A stretch of 64,000 nucleotides of DNA from Actinacidiphila alni (GCF_900112845.1 NZ_FONG01000030.1:16386-80385); one strand, 5' to 3'; shown: positions 41,405 to 50,855, counted from the first letter of the stretch. The notes: a model not told the origin generated them from the letters alone. Numbers and translations are program-made.

Positions 41405-42169
41405 CTAGCCGGCGGGCGGGCGCGAGTAGTCGGTGTAGGGGTTCGATGCGCGCCGGCGCACCTTCTCGTCCAGCAGTTCCACCAGCGGGTTGCCCAGGTG
41501 GAGCCCGGCCAGGTCGGCCAGCGCGGCCAGGCCGACGAGGTCTTCCGCGTCCTTGCGCACCAGCACGGTCGCGTTGTCCGTGCCACCGAGCACGGCCTTG
41601 GGGTCGGCGAGATGCCGGAGGTTCAGCCGCCGGTGCAGAGCCTGGGGCCGCCAGAAGGGCACGACGATCCACTTCCGTTCCGCGACCGCCGCCACCAGCC
41701 GGCCGAGACAGTCGTCCTCGGTCCCGTTCTCGAAGTGGTAGCCGGCCGCGTCGAGCCCGTACGCCCGTACCGCCAGTGGCGACATCTCGCTGATTCCGGC
41801 GCCGGGCGCCATGCCCTGGATGAGCCGGTCCATCCGGTCGAGCGCGGGCGGGCGCAGCAGGTCCTCGATGGAGACCACCTCGGCGGGCACGTAATCGGGC
41901 ACCGCCCAGATCGCCTGGGGCTGGTAGAGCACCGTGACGGGGCGTACCAGGTCGGCGATCTCGGCGTAGTAGGCGCCGTGGCTCCACGGCAGCCAGGCCG
42001 CCACGAGCAGGTCGACCCCGCCGCGGCCGAGGGCGGCGAACATCTCCTTGTGCGGCGCGGCCGACCGTTCGATCTCGTGGCCGTGCGACCGCAGGACGAG
42101 TTCGACCTGCTCGGACGCGGCGTCGTGGAAGGACAGCTTTATGTGTCCGACGCGAAGGGGGCGGCTCAT
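41405..42169 (-). CDS. OpuAC-like substrate-binding protein without signal peptide
   Basis: A 254-residue protein of the glycine-betaine/choline binding family. It begins LRVGHIKLSFHDAASEQVELVLRSHGHE, has LLVAAWLPWSHGAYYAEI (matching the Trp/Pro/His pocket loop of OpuAC), and later ISEMSPLAVRAYGLDAAGYHFENGTED. There is no signal peptide or lipobox from the start at 42169, and no transporter genes nearby. It is therefore probably a cytoplasmic ligand-binding protein or enzyme repurposed from the periplasmic fold. The 409 bases upstream contain no gene. Confidence 0.75.
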   Translation of the reverse strand: MSRPLRVGHIKLSFHDAASEQVELVLRSHGHEIERSAAPHKEMFAALGRGGVDLLVAAWLPWSHGAYYAEIADLVRPVTVLYQPQAIWAVPDYVPAEVVSIEDLLRPPALDRMDRLIQGMAPGAGISEMSPLAVRAYGLDAAGYHFENGTEDDCLGRLVAAVAERKWIVVPFWRPQALHRRLNLRHLADPKAVLGGTDNATVLVRKDAEDLVGLAALADLAGLHLGNPLVELLDEKVRRRASNPYTDYSRPPAG

Positions 42170-42578
42170 CCGGCGTGCACCTCCAGAATCGGGCCCGCGG
42201 CGGAGCCCCGGCATGCGGTCCTCGGGCGGTGTGGTCCGCTTCGGCGCGGCCTTGGGCCGACCGGTGGACGCGACGACGACCGAGTCCCGCTCGGCGCGGT
42301 GGTTGAAGGGAAAGAAGTCAGGGCCATGACGGCCGATCACCTCCGAGGGCGGATCGTCTCCGGTGTACGCGCACAGCGCGTCGGGTGTGCGTGGCGGGCG
42401 GTTGCGGCCGGTGGAGCGGTCGGCCGGGGAGTGGACGTCTGCCGCCGCGGCGGCGGCCGGCCCCCATTCGTGCCGCACGGCCCGTAGTCGGTGACGGGAA
42501 TGGAAATGGGGAGGGGAACACGGCCGTGTCCCGGCCCATCGTTCGGCGGTGGGCACGGGACACGGGTGCGTAGGCGGT
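42170..42578. other. Gap without recognised gene
   Basis: Between the OpuAC-like start and the protease stop, both on the minus strand. Frames are open on both strands but give Arg/Pro/Ala-rich translations typical of GC-rich noncoding DNA. No promoter or terminator was identified with confidence. Confidence 0.5.
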
Positions 42579-43862
42579 TCAGTTGGGCGAGGCCACCAGC
42601 AGCGTGCCGGTCTCGTCGAGCACTGGCTTCAGCGGCTGGAACCACATGTTGTCGGTGGCGGGGTCGTTCCCCTCGCTGCCGGCACTGAGCAGGCCGAGCG
42701 CGATGACGCTGTTGGTGGCGCCGCTCGGGTCGATGGCGAACACCGCACCGCCGCTGTCGCCGTGGTCGCTCACGAGTTTCACCCGGGTCGCACCCTGGAG
42801 GACGTAACCCGTCGCGGGATCGTCGATCTGCTGTGTGACGCCGTTGGCGATGATCGGTCCGCAGGTGAAGCCGGTGGTCACACCGCGCTTGCAGACGATG
42901 GAGCCGGGCGGGAAGTCGCTCGGGGAGCGCAGTTCGGAGGCGATGGTGAGCGACTCCGTGGCACTGACCGGGATGTCGGTCGAGAGCTGGCGGGCGACAT
43001 TGTCGTCCGTGACATGGATCAGCGCCCAGTCCTCGCTGTCGCGGCGGAACGTCTGCACCTGTCCGAGCGTCTGCCCGTCGGCCTTCCAGGTCGGGTCCGA
43101 CTTGCCGAAGGCGCAGTGCCCGGCGGTCAGCACGAAGTTCTGGCTCTGCGCGTTGCGGACCCACCAGCCGTCGGAGCAGATGGCCTGAGAGTTATCGATC
43201 CGGTCCCCACCGCTGATCGAGGCCGACTCGACCGGTTGGTCGCGCAGCCGGACGTCGATGGCGTCCTTGAACTCGTCCTTGAGCTCGTCGATGACCGTCT
43301 GCGGCAGGTCGGACCGCTGGGCCTCGACGACGAGGACATTGCTCTTGGCCTCGACGTAGGTCTCCGCGCTCGGTACCGAGTTCTGTTCGAGCCGTTGCTG
43401 GACGCGGGCACGTATGGCGCTCAGGTCGTCGGCGGAGTAGCGGACGATCCGCGGTACGGCGTGTGCCGCGCGCATCTGGGCGGCCCGCTTCTCGTTGGTG
43501 ACGGCCACGGTCAGGTCGCCGGTGGTGCTGTCGAGCCAGGTGCCCGCGCTCCACTCGGGCTTGAGCGCCGTGCTGACCTTGGTGTTGAGATCGACCATCG
43601 ACGCCTGGTGGATCAGCCGTTGGCGGGCCTGGTCCTCGCTCACGCCGAGGGACTTGGCCACGGCCTTCACGGCCTCCGCCGTCCGGTCGGAGCCGGAGCC
43701 GGACGGCGACGCGCTCGCCGCGGCGGCAGGCGCGGGCGCCGCGGCCTTGCCGCCGCCGGAATCCCCGGTGGAGCATCCCGCCACCGCGAGGACGGCCGCC
43801 CCCGCGAACGCCGCGCCGACGGCGGTGAACCTGATCGCCCTACCGCGCCTGTTTCGTGACAT
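42579..43862 (-). CDS. S1 family serine protease, predicted lipoprotein
   Basis: A 427-residue chymotrypsin-like protease. Signal sequence with lipobox VAGC (Cys ~30), an Ala/Ser-rich linker, and a ~150-residue propeptide-like region (VPRIVRYSADDLSAIRARVQQRLEQN). The catalytic triad follows: His in VLTAGHCAFG, Asp in EDWALIHV, Ser in GDSGGAVFA. Cys pairs (ICSDGWW/GHC; VCKRG/FTCGP) suit the disulfides of streptogrisin-like enzymes. ATG 43862. Retained on the membrane and cleaving secreted proteins; target unknown. Confidence 0.88.
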   Translation of the reverse strand: MSRNRRGRAIRFTAVGAAFAGAAVLAVAGCSTGDSGGGKAAAPAPAAAASASPSGSGSDRTAEAVKAVAKSLGVSEDQARQRLIHQASMVDLNTKVSTALKPEWSAGTWLDSTTGDLTVAVTNEKRAAQMRAAHAVPRIVRYSADDLSAIRARVQQRLEQNSVPSAETYVEAKSNVLVVEAQRSDLPQTVIDELKDEFKDAIDVRLRDQPVESASISGGDRIDNSQAICSDGWWVRNAQSQNFVLTAGHCAFGKSDPTWKADGQTLGQVQTFRRDSEDWALIHVTDDNVARQLSTDIPVSATESLTIASELRSPSDFPPGSIVCKRGVTTGFTCGPIIANGVTQQIDDPATGYVLQGATRVKLVSDHGDSGGAVFAIDPSGATNSVIALGLLSAGSEGNDPATDNMWFQPLKPVLDETGTLLVASPN

Positions 43863-44313
43863 GTCCTATCAACCGTTCTGTCGTTTCCCGTGCTCCGGGA
43901 TCGGGTGGCCGCATCTCCGCGCCGGTGGAGCGCGGGCCGTCGCCTCGCGCGGCCTCACCGGGCCTGCATGACTACAAGACGGACCCCCGCGCCGGGAGGT
44001 TCACGAAGACTCGCGGCGGCGACCGGCGCGACGGCCCGCCCCGGGACCGGACGACACCGGAGCGCCACGCGCCGCACACCGCGTCCCGGCCCGCCGGTCG
44101 GACGTCTCGCGGGACGCCTCGGACCAGTACGTCGCTGAGCGCGCCGAGCCTGTAGCGCGCACCTGGGTGGGACCACCCCCCTGGGTGGGACCACCCCCGT
44201 CGGCCGCGGTGGCGCGAAGTCAGCGGCATCCCGAGAGCCCGGGGCAATGCCTCACGTGAAGTGGTGGGCCGCCCGGTCGGCGGGCCGGGGAATACGGCGC
44301 CGGGTCCGGCACA
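43863..44313. promoter_or_regulatory. Divergent control region, protease and SARP regulator
   Basis: A 451-base gap without a gene. Its notable content is the pair of 18-bp direct repeats at 44163-44198, described separately. No convincing -10/-35 pair was found. Confidence 0.4.
44163..44198. repeat. Two adjacent 18-bp direct repeats upstream of SARP gene
   Basis: CTGGGTGGGACCACCCCC occurs twice head-to-tail (44163-44180, 44181-44198). Each copy contains the inverted repeat GGGTGG-GA-CCACCC. It lies 116-151 bases upstream of the SARP start and looks like a double operator. Confidence 0.7.
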
Positions 44314-47300
44314 ATGGCGGCCATGCACTTTCGACTGCTCGGCCGCCTGGAACTGGCGACCGGTGACGACGTCCTCGCTCTGCCGGGCGCCCTCTCCCGT
44401 GCGATCGTCGGCCGGCTGCTGCTGGCCCGCGGCGCGGTCGTGCAGCGCGACGTCCTGGTGGACGAGCTGTGGGAGGACCGGGAGGCCAAGGACCCGGTCA
44501 ACGCGCTCCAGGTGCAGGTGGCCAAGCTCCGCCAGGCACTGGCCGCGCAGGGTGAGGAGGACCGGCTGCTGTTCCGGCACGGCGGCTACCAGCTGCCGCT
44601 GCGCCCGCAGGACGACCTCGACGTCATCGACTTCGAGGCAGCGCTGCGCGACGGCCGCAGGCACCTGGCGGACGGGGCCCACGGCGAGGCCGAGCGGTCC
44701 CTGCGGCGCGGCCTGGCGCTGTGGCGTGGACCGGCCCTCGAGGACATCGACGGCCGGCCCTTCGACGCCGAGCGGGTTCGTCTGCACGACCTGCGGCTGA
44801 GCGCAGAGGAGGACGCGGCCACCGCGGGCCTGGAACTCGGCAGGGCCGAGGAACTCGTCCCCGAACTCCAGGCCCTGGTGGCGCGCGCGCCACTGCGCGA
44901 GCGGGCCCGGGGACGGCTGATGCTCGCGCTGTACCGCACCGGCAGGCAGGCCGAGGCCATGGAGGTCTACGAGGCCGGCCGCCGTGTGCTCGACGCCGAG
45001 CTGGGCGTCGCCCCCTCACCGGAGCTGCGGGCCCTGCACGCTTCGATGCTGCGCCACGAGGTGCCGCAGCGGCCCGCGCCCGGCGGGGCGCCCGCGGCCG
45101 ACGAAGCGCGCCAGGACGCGCCCGCGGGCAATCTGGTGCGCCCGCTCGGTGCGTTCATCGGCCGCCGGGACGAGATCCAGGCGCTGCGCGCGGTCGTCGG
45201 ACGGGAGCGGCTGGTGACCGTGCTGGGCACCGGCGGAGTCGGCAAGACCCGGCTGGCCCTGGAGACATGCGCACAGGCGCGGAACTCCTTCGACGCCGTC
45301 TGGTGGGTGGACCTGTCGTCGGTCGGCGATTCCGGCGTGCTGTCGGCCGTCGCCGCGGCGCTCGGCCTGTCGGACGCCTCGGTCCGTCCCGACCAGCCGC
45401 CGCACGACTACGTGCCCCGGCTCACCTCGTTGCTCGGCAGCCGGCGCAGCCTGTTGGCGCTGGACAACTGCGAGCACCTGCTCGACGCCGTCGCCCCGGT
45501 GGTCTCGACGCTGCTCGGCCGCTGCCCCTCGCTGACCGTGCTCACCACCAGCCGGGCGCCGCTCGACGTCCCCGGTGAGGTGGTCCACCCGCTCGCGCCG
45601 ATGTCGGACGAGGAGGCCGGGGAGCTGTTCACCGCGCGCGCCGTGATGGTGGCGCCCGCCTTCCGGGCCGACGACGAGGAGCGCCGCCGGATCAACTCGC
45701 TGTGCCGCAGACTGGACGGCCTGCCCCTGGCGGTGGAACTCGCCGCGGCCCACGTCCGGCTGCTGTCGGTGCGGGAGATCGAGCAACGCCTCGACGACCG
45801 CTTCGCGCTGCTGGCCAAGGGCGACAGGACCGCCCCCGAGCGGCACCGGACCCTGCGGGCCGTGCTCGACTGGAGTTACGCCCTGCTCGACGACACCGAG
45901 CGGGGCGTGCTCGCGGAACTGGCGCTCTACGTCGGCGGCTGCTCCCTCGACGTCGCGGAGAACCTCGGTCCGGTGTCGGACCGCGGCCCGCGCCGGCTCA
46001 CCGTGCTGGCCCAACTGGTGGACAAATCCCTGCTGGTGCCGGTCACGACCCCGCACGGCAGCAGACTGCGGATGCTGGAGACGGTGCGCGAATACGCGCT
46101 CTCCCGCCTCTACGCGGACGACCGGGCGGCGGCGGACGCGGAGAACCGCTTCATGTCCTGGGCGACGGATTTCGTGTACGAGGGCTTCCGCGGCATCGGC
46201 TCCGGCGACCAGCAGGGATGGCTGCGCCAGCTGACCGAGGAGTCCGCGAACGTCAGGGCGGCCTCCGACCTCATGACGGCCCGGTCCCGGCACGCCGACT
46301 CCCTGCTCCTCGAAGCCCGCCTGGGCTACTACTGGTTCATCAGCGGTCGCGAGGACGAGGGCATCGAACGGCTCCGGCGCACGCTGCGCGCGTACGACGA
46401 CGCCGCGCCGCGCCGGACGGGGGAGCCGTCGCCGCAGGAGGAGTGGGCGCTCTTCTACACCTTCGCCTGGCTGGCCTGGCTGAACCACGTCGCCGGCCGG
46501 CACGCGGAGGCCAGCTCGTACATCACCCGGCACCGCGCCGCCTGGCACGGCGCGAAGAACCCGGACGTCGCCGTCCTCGGCCCCTGTTACGAGACGCTGC
46601 ACGCCATGCTCAACGGGCGGCAGGAGCTGGAGGAGTTGTTCACGGTCGCCGAGGACGCCGTGGCGGGCACGCGCTTCCACTGGGAGCGGGCCGTGCTGCA
46701 GACCAACTGGTCGACCTACTGCCTCCAACGGGGCGACGTCGAGGGCGCGCGCGAGCACGGGCTGGTGGCCGTGACGGCGTCGCGCGCCGGCGCCGACGAC
46801 TTCGCGCGCGCCTTCTCGCTCATGCTCTGCGGCGATGCCGACGAGTTCGCGGGCCTCTACGACCGGGCCCGCGCCCAGTGGGACGAGACCGCCGACATCT
46901 TCAGCTCCGTCGGCTCCCGCACCCGCTGGGCGTACACCGTGCTGCGGCTCGCGTGCCTGGACATCAGGGAGTGGGCGCACGACACCGCGGAACTGCGGCT
47001 CGACGAGGTGGGCAGGCTCGCGGAGGAGCTGAGCGCGGACGACCTGCACGCGGCGGTGCTCAATCTGCGTGCCGTCCTGGCCCTGCGGCGCGACCGGCCC
47101 GCCGAGGCGCGCACGGCCTTCAGCACGGTGTGGGAATGTGCCACGGCCCCGCTGGACCGCAGGGCGGTGGCCGCCGCGGGACTGGCGTTCCTGGCCGCGG
47201 AGCCCGGCGCTGACGCATGGATCGGACGAGCCCGCGCCGCGCACGACCGGCTGCTCGAACCGCTCTCCCGGCGCGCGGTGGGCGTCCTGCTGAAGCGGCT

Positions 47301-47394
47301 GGAGCAGCCGGCGGGCGACGCCGGTCCGCGGCGGACGCCCGCACTGGAGGAGTGGCTGTCGTCCAGGCCGTCGGTCGTCGCGGCGTTCTGCTGA
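44314..47394 (+). CDS. SARP-type regulator with NB-ARC and TPR-like domains (paralogue 1)
   Basis: A 1026-residue AfsR-class activator. The winged-helix DNA-binding domain covers residues ~4-95 (FRLLGRLELATGDD...LVDELWEDREAKDPVNALQVQVAKLRQAL) and the bacterial transcriptional-activation domain ~100-245. NB-ARC starts near residue 290 with P-loop LGTGGVGKTRLALE and Walker B LLALDNCEHLLD; LTTSRAPLDVPGE and GLPLAVELAAAHVRLL follow. A TPR-like helical C-terminus ends the protein. ATG 44314 or 44323. It closely resembles the protein at 53405. Targets are unknown. Confidence 0.9.
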   Translation: MAAMHFRLLGRLELATGDDVLALPGALSRAIVGRLLLARGAVVQRDVLVDELWEDREAKDPVNALQVQVAKLRQALAAQGEEDRLLFRHGGYQLPLRPQDDLDVIDFEAALRDGRRHLADGAHGEAERSLRRGLALWRGPALEDIDGRPFDAERVRLHDLRLSAEEDAATAGLELGRAEELVPELQALVARAPLRERARGRLMLALYRTGRQAEAMEVYEAGRRVLDAELGVAPSPELRALHASMLRHEVPQRPAPGGAPAADEARQDAPAGNLVRPLGAFIGRRDEIQALRAVVGRERLVTVLGTGGVGKTRLALETCAQARNSFDAVWWVDLSSVGDSGVLSAVAAALGLSDASVRPDQPPHDYVPRLTSLLGSRRSLLALDNCEHLLDAVAPVVSTLLGRCPSLTVLTTSRAPLDVPGEVVHPLAPMSDEEAGELFTARAVMVAPAFRADDEERRRINSLCRRLDGLPLAVELAAAHVRLLSVREIEQRLDDRFALLAKGDRTAPERHRTLRAVLDWSYALLDDTERGVLAELALYVGGCSLDVAENLGPVSDRGPRRLTVLAQLVDKSLLVPVTTPHGSRLRMLETVREYALSRLYADDRAAADAENRFMSWATDFVYEGFRGIGSGDQQGWLRQLTEESANVRAASDLMTARSRHADSLLLEARLGYYWFISGREDEGIERLRRTLRAYDDAAPRRTGEPSPQEEWALFYTFAWLAWLNHVAGRHAEASSYITRHRAAWHGAKNPDVAVLGPCYETLHAMLNGRQELEELFTVAEDAVAGTRFHWERAVLQTNWSTYCLQRGDVEGAREHGLVAVTASRAGADDFARAFSLMLCGDADEFAGLYDRARAQWDETADIFSSVGSRTRWAYTVLRLACLDIREWAHDTAELRLDEVGRLAEELSADDLHAAVLNLRAVLALRRDRPAEARTAFSTVWECATAPLDRRAVAAAGLAFLAAEPGADAWIGRARAAHDRLLEPLSRRAVGVLLKRLEQPAGDAGPRRTPALEEWLSSRPSVVAAFC

Positions 47395-47496
47395 CCGTAC
47401 GACCGGGCACGCGAGCGCCTGTGAACCACGGCCCACCGGCTCCCGTACCCCCCTCAGAGAGCACGCGGGTGCTCACTGAGCCATCGAGGAGTCGTC

Positions 47497-48546
47497 ATGC
47501 CGTTCAAGGGAGAGCTCGCGCAGCCGTCGCCGCAGGAGGCGGAGCTGGCGGGCCACGTCGACGCCGTGTTCGGCATGCTGACCGGCCACTGGGTGGCCCA
47601 GACCGTGCGCGCCGCCGCCCATCTGCGGATCGCCGACCACGTGGCGGCCGGCGCGACCTCGGCCGACGAGGTCGCGGCGCGTGAGGGCAGCGACCCGGCG
47701 ACGACGTACCGGCTGATGCGCGCGTGTGCGTCGCTGGGACTGCTCGGTCACGAAGGCGGCCGGCGGTTCTCGGTCACCCCGCGCGGGCAGGTGCTGCGGG
47801 AGGGGGTGCCGGGATCGCTGCGCGAGGCGGCGCTCGTCCAGGGCGCGGAAGGCCACTGGCGGAGCTGGGGCGTCTTCCCCGAGGCCGTGCGGTCCGGCGG
47901 CAACGGCGCGGTGCTGGCCCTGGGCCGCAATCTCTTCGAGCACTTCGGCGACCACCCGGTCGAGGGGGCGCTGTTCTCCCAGGCCATGTCCAACATGACG
48001 GGCCTGGTGGTCGCGGACGCGGCGGCGCTGCTCGACCTCGGCGGCGCCACCCGGGTCGTGGACCTCGGCGGCGCCGACGGCGCCCTGATCCTGGCCCTCA
48101 TGCGCGAGAACCCGCGGATCGAAGGACAGGTCTTCGACCTGCCGCACGTCGTCGGTGGAGCGGAGCGGGCAGCCCGCGAGGCGGGCCTCGCCGACCGCTT
48201 CACCGCGGTCGCGGGCGACTTCTTCGAGAAGGTCCCGGAGGCCGACTACTACCTGCTCAAGTGGGTGCTGCACGACTGGAGCGACGAGCAGTGCCGCGTG
48301 ATCCTCGGCAACTGCCGGGAGGCCGCGGCGCCCGGCGCCCGGGTCCTGGTGATCGAGGCGCTGGTCGGTGAGGTCGGCACCCCCGACCCGGCCGCCGTGC
48401 TGGACATGAACATGCTGGCCGCTTCGGACGGCCAGGAACGCGACCTCGCCGAGTACGACGCCCTGTTCGCGGCCACCGGCTGGCGCCGCACCGCGGTCAG
48501 CCCGACCCGCTCGCTGTACTCGTTGATCGAACTGGAAGCGGTCTGA
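47497..48546 (+). CDS. SAM-dependent O-methyltransferase
   Basis: A 349-residue class I methyltransferase of the plant-O-MT/antibiotic type. The N-terminal dimerisation helix bundle is HVDAVFGMLTGHWVAQTVRAAAHLRIADHVAAGATSADEVAAREG. The SAM site is VVDLGGADGALILALM with acidic VFDLPHVV, and the catalytic-type segment is YYLLKWVLHDWSDEQCRVIL with His-Asp. It resembles enzymes that methylate polyketide hydroxyls, but no polyketide genes are present. It follows the SARP gene by 102 bases and may be its target. Confidence 0.9.
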   Translation: MPFKGELAQPSPQEAELAGHVDAVFGMLTGHWVAQTVRAAAHLRIADHVAAGATSADEVAAREGSDPATTYRLMRACASLGLLGHEGGRRFSVTPRGQVLREGVPGSLREAALVQGAEGHWRSWGVFPEAVRSGGNGAVLALGRNLFEHFGDHPVEGALFSQAMSNMTGLVVADAAALLDLGGATRVVDLGGADGALILALMRENPRIEGQVFDLPHVVGGAERAAREAGLADRFTAVAGDFFEKVPEADYYLLKWVLHDWSDEQCRVILGNCREAAAPGARVLVIEALVGEVGTPDPAAVLDMNMLAASDGQERDLAEYDALFAATGWRRTAVSPTRSLYSLIELEAV

Positions 48547-48562
48547 CGGTCCCGCGCCGCTT

Positions 48563-48585
48563 GCCCCGCGCTTTCGCGGGGCTTT
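48563..48585 (+). terminator. Terminator after O-methyltransferase
   Basis: GCCCCGCG (48563-48570), loop CTTT, CGCGGGGC (48575-48582) and then TTT: a compact rho-independent terminator 17 bases after the stop codon. Confidence 0.8.
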
Positions 48586-48719
48586 CCCGGCACCCCCGGC
48601 CCCGGCAAGCGCGGGTCAAGGGCCGCGCAAGCGGCCCGTCCGACGATCGGCTCATCGCACACGAGACGAGCCGGTGCGGCCAGGCGTGACCCGCGGCCGC
48701 GGACCAGGGGACCAGGACC

Positions 48720-49370
48720 ATGACGAGCGCCACACAGACCAGGACCAGGGAAAGCCGTCGGAACCCGGCGATGTCCGGCGCCCGGAACGACGGCGCCCCG
48801 GGCGACGGCGGCCGGATCGGGGGCGAGGACTTCATCCGCGCCCTCTACGCCGAGCACGGCACGTACCTGATGCGGGTCGCCACCACTCACCTGCACGGGG
48901 ACAGACACCTGGCCGAGGACTACGTCCAGGAGACGGTGCTGCGCGCGTGGCGGCACGCCGGATCACTGCACCCGCAGAACGGCAGCATCCGGCCGTGGCT
49001 GGTGACCGTGCTGCGCAATCTCGTCGTGGACGGCCACCGGGCCCGGCAGGCCCGGCCCCCGGAGACCTCCGACGCGGTCCTCGACGACATGCCCGCGGCG
49101 GAGCAGACGGAGGCCGCCATCACCAGGAACGTCGTACGCGGTGCGCTGGCGGACCTGTCGCACCAGCACCGGGAGATCCTGCTCCACGTCCGCTACCTCG
49201 ACAGGTCCGTGGCGCAGACGGCCGAAGCGCTGGGCATCCCGCCCGGCACGGTCAAGTCCCGCACCTATCTGGCGCTCAAGGCGCTCAGGGAAGCGCTCGA
49301 ACACCGCGGTTACACCACCGAGGGCGCGGCTGTCCCCGGCTCACCGGCCGCCCTTCCGGGCGGCCGGTGA
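48720..49370 (+). CDS. ECF sigma factor
   Basis: A 216-residue sigma-70 protein with a ~35-residue flexible leader. Region 2 is FIRALYAEHGTYLMRVATTHLHGDRHLAEDYVQETVLRAWRHAG, followed by RPWLVTVLRNLVVDGHRARQ. Region 4 is LADLSHQHREILLHVRYLDRSVAQTAEALGIPPGTVKSRTYLALKALREAL. Resembles the SigK/SigL-like ECF groups. No anti-sigma gene is adjacent. A short region-4-only relative lies 2.5 kb downstream. Its last codons are part of a perfect 25-bp hairpin. Confidence 0.87.
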   Translation: MTSATQTRTRESRRNPAMSGARNDGAPGDGGRIGGEDFIRALYAEHGTYLMRVATTHLHGDRHLAEDYVQETVLRAWRHAGSLHPQNGSIRPWLVTVLRNLVVDGHRARQARPPETSDAVLDDMPAAEQTEAAITRNVVRGALADLSHQHREILLHVRYLDRSVAQTAEALGIPPGTVKSRTYLALKALREALEHRGYTTEGAAVPGSPAALPGGR

Positions 49371-49382
49371 GCCGGGGACAGC
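49329..49382. terminator. Perfect 25-bp stem hairpin overlapping sigma stop codon
   Basis: Bases 49329-49353 pair perfectly with 49358-49382 around a TTCC loop. The stem includes the sigma TGA (49368-49370) and lies five bases from the stop of the convergent gene. It probably terminates both. Confidence 0.85.
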
Positions 49383-49387
49383 GGGGT

Positions 49388-50098
49388 TCACCGCAGGACG
49401 GGCGGCTCCGGCCACGCCAGCGCCGAGAATTCCTCGAATTCCGGCAGCCACAATTTCCGGTACGTACGGAGCAGTGGTTCGGGAAAGGCGGGCAGCACGA
49501 GATCCGCCTGGTCCGTCGAAAGGCCGGTGCACAGCCACGGCAGAACGAAATCCAGCCGGTCCTGTGCCGCCTGGGTGGCGATGAGATAGGACTCCGCGCG
49601 GTTCCAGTCATCGGCGGTCAGGGTACGGTCCGCTCTGGCAAGGATTTCGCGCTCCTCCCAGGCCGCGGCCGCCGCCATTTCCTCGTGGAAACGGATGAGG
49701 GAGAAATGCGCGCTGCTGAGCGGGCCGTCCGTTTCCAGCGCGGCACGCAGCTTGCGCTCCGCCTCCTCCCTGGAGGCGTCCAGCGAGGCGAAGCGCCCCT
49801 TCACGGAGGCCGTGCTCAGGCCGGCATCGCTTCCCTCGGCGGCCAGCAGGGGCAGGAACAGGGTCCGCACGCTGTCGTGGTGGACGGCCATCACCTCGGT
49901 GAGGGTGTCCCACCAGCGCAGCAGTGCCCCGGCCCGCCCGTCCGGCACCCGCGTCCCGCGGGACAGCAGCAGCCGGTAGCGGGACAGTTCCCGCAGGTAC
50001 TGCTTGTTCATCAGGTGCATCATCGACATGCCGGTCCGCGGCGTCGGCCTCCCGTCGTCGGTCGGTGTCGGCGCGGACGGCTCCAGCCGGTAGATCAT
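49388..50098 (-). CDS. Uncharacterised helical protein, possibly hemerythrin-like
   Basis: A 236-residue, largely alpha-helical soluble protein without signal peptide. ATG 50098 follows GGGAG. Segments such as LTEVMAVHHDSVRTLFLPLLAAEG and SLIRFHEEMAAAAAWEEREILARAD have the His/Glu spacing seen in HHE cation-binding helices, but the full hemerythrin motif set is not evident. It converges on the ECF sigma gene. Function not recognised. Confidence 0.6.
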   Translation of the reverse strand: MIYRLEPSAPTPTDDGRPTPRTGMSMMHLMNKQYLRELSRYRLLLSRGTRVPDGRAGALLRWWDTLTEVMAVHHDSVRTLFLPLLAAEGSDAGLSTASVKGRFASLDASREEAERKLRAALETDGPLSSAHFSLIRFHEEMAAAAAWEEREILARADRTLTADDWNRAESYLIATQAAQDRLDFVLPWLCTGLSTDQADLVLPAFPEPLLRTYRKLWLPEFEEFSALAWPEPPVLR

Positions 50099-50248
50099 CG
50101 GGAGCTCCCTTCCCGTAGCGCGGAGGCAGTACGGTCCTCCGCTGGTGTTGCCTTCCTCGGACCCACCCCACCAGCGGGTGCTGTCCCGGGTCTTTCCGGC
50201 TTCTGTCCGCCGTCCTGTCGCCGCTGTCGCATGCCCCGGAACAGCGGC

Positions 50249-50287
50249 GGGCCCCGCCGCCCCCTGGTCAAGGGGGCGGCGGGGCCC
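50249..50287. terminator. GC-rich 16-bp hairpin after Dabb gene
   Basis: Bases 50249-50264 pair with 50272-50287 around a seven-base loop, immediately downstream (on the minus strand) of the Dabb stop at 50301. Acts as a terminator for that gene. Confidence 0.8.
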
Positions 50288-50300
50288 GGGGCCGGCCGTA

Positions 50301-50597
50301 CTACACGTCCATGTCGACGACCACCCACGAGGAGAACGTCTGCCAGTGGGCGATGACGGCCTGGTGCGCCGGGTGGTGCATGAAACGCAGGAACGCGTCG
50401 ACGTCCTCGAAGAGGCTGTTGAGCGCGAAGTCGTAGGAGATCGGCATCCTGTCCAGCGCGTGCCCGCCGAATTCCCACTGGCGGATCTCGGGGATCTCCT
50501 TTTCGAGCGCCTCCACCAATTCGACGCCGGCCGCGACATCGGGGTTCTCGGCGGTGACGCCGTCATTGAGCTTGAAGAAGACGATGTTTCTGATCAT
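50301..50597 (-). CDS. Dabb-domain (stress-responsive alpha/beta barrel) protein
   Basis: A 98-residue dimeric ferredoxin-like barrel protein. It begins MIRNIVFFKLNDGVT, and has the Dabb features EIRQWEFGGHAL, YDFALNSLFEDVDAFLRFMHHPAHQAV and the closing strand VVVDMDV. Members include polyketide and olivetolic-acid-type cyclases as well as stress proteins. GGAG precedes ATG 50597; a longer in-frame start exists but is less supported. Divergent from the PNPOx-like gene. Confidence 0.85.
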   Translation of the reverse strand: MIRNIVFFKLNDGVTAENPDVAAGVELVEALEKEIPEIRQWEFGGHALDRMPISYDFALNSLFEDVDAFLRFMHHPAHQAVIAHWQTFSSWVVVDMDV

Positions 50598-50855
50598 GGC
50601 AACTCCGGATGAATGAGTCATGGGCGCAACGCAGAGCATTACGTCCCGACCGCCGGAAGGGTTCACGCGGAAATTCGCCGGGCGCGCGGCGCGGGCGGCT
50701 CCGGCTCGTCCGTTGAACCCGGGGCGGGCGCCGCACGTGTCAGGGATCGACGGCCGCCGCGTATCCGTCCGGGAGGCCGGCCGGATCCGCCCCGGGCCAC
50801 CGGCCCGTGGACTCGCGGCTGCCCGGTACTCCGACAAGCGGAAGAGGTCATACGC

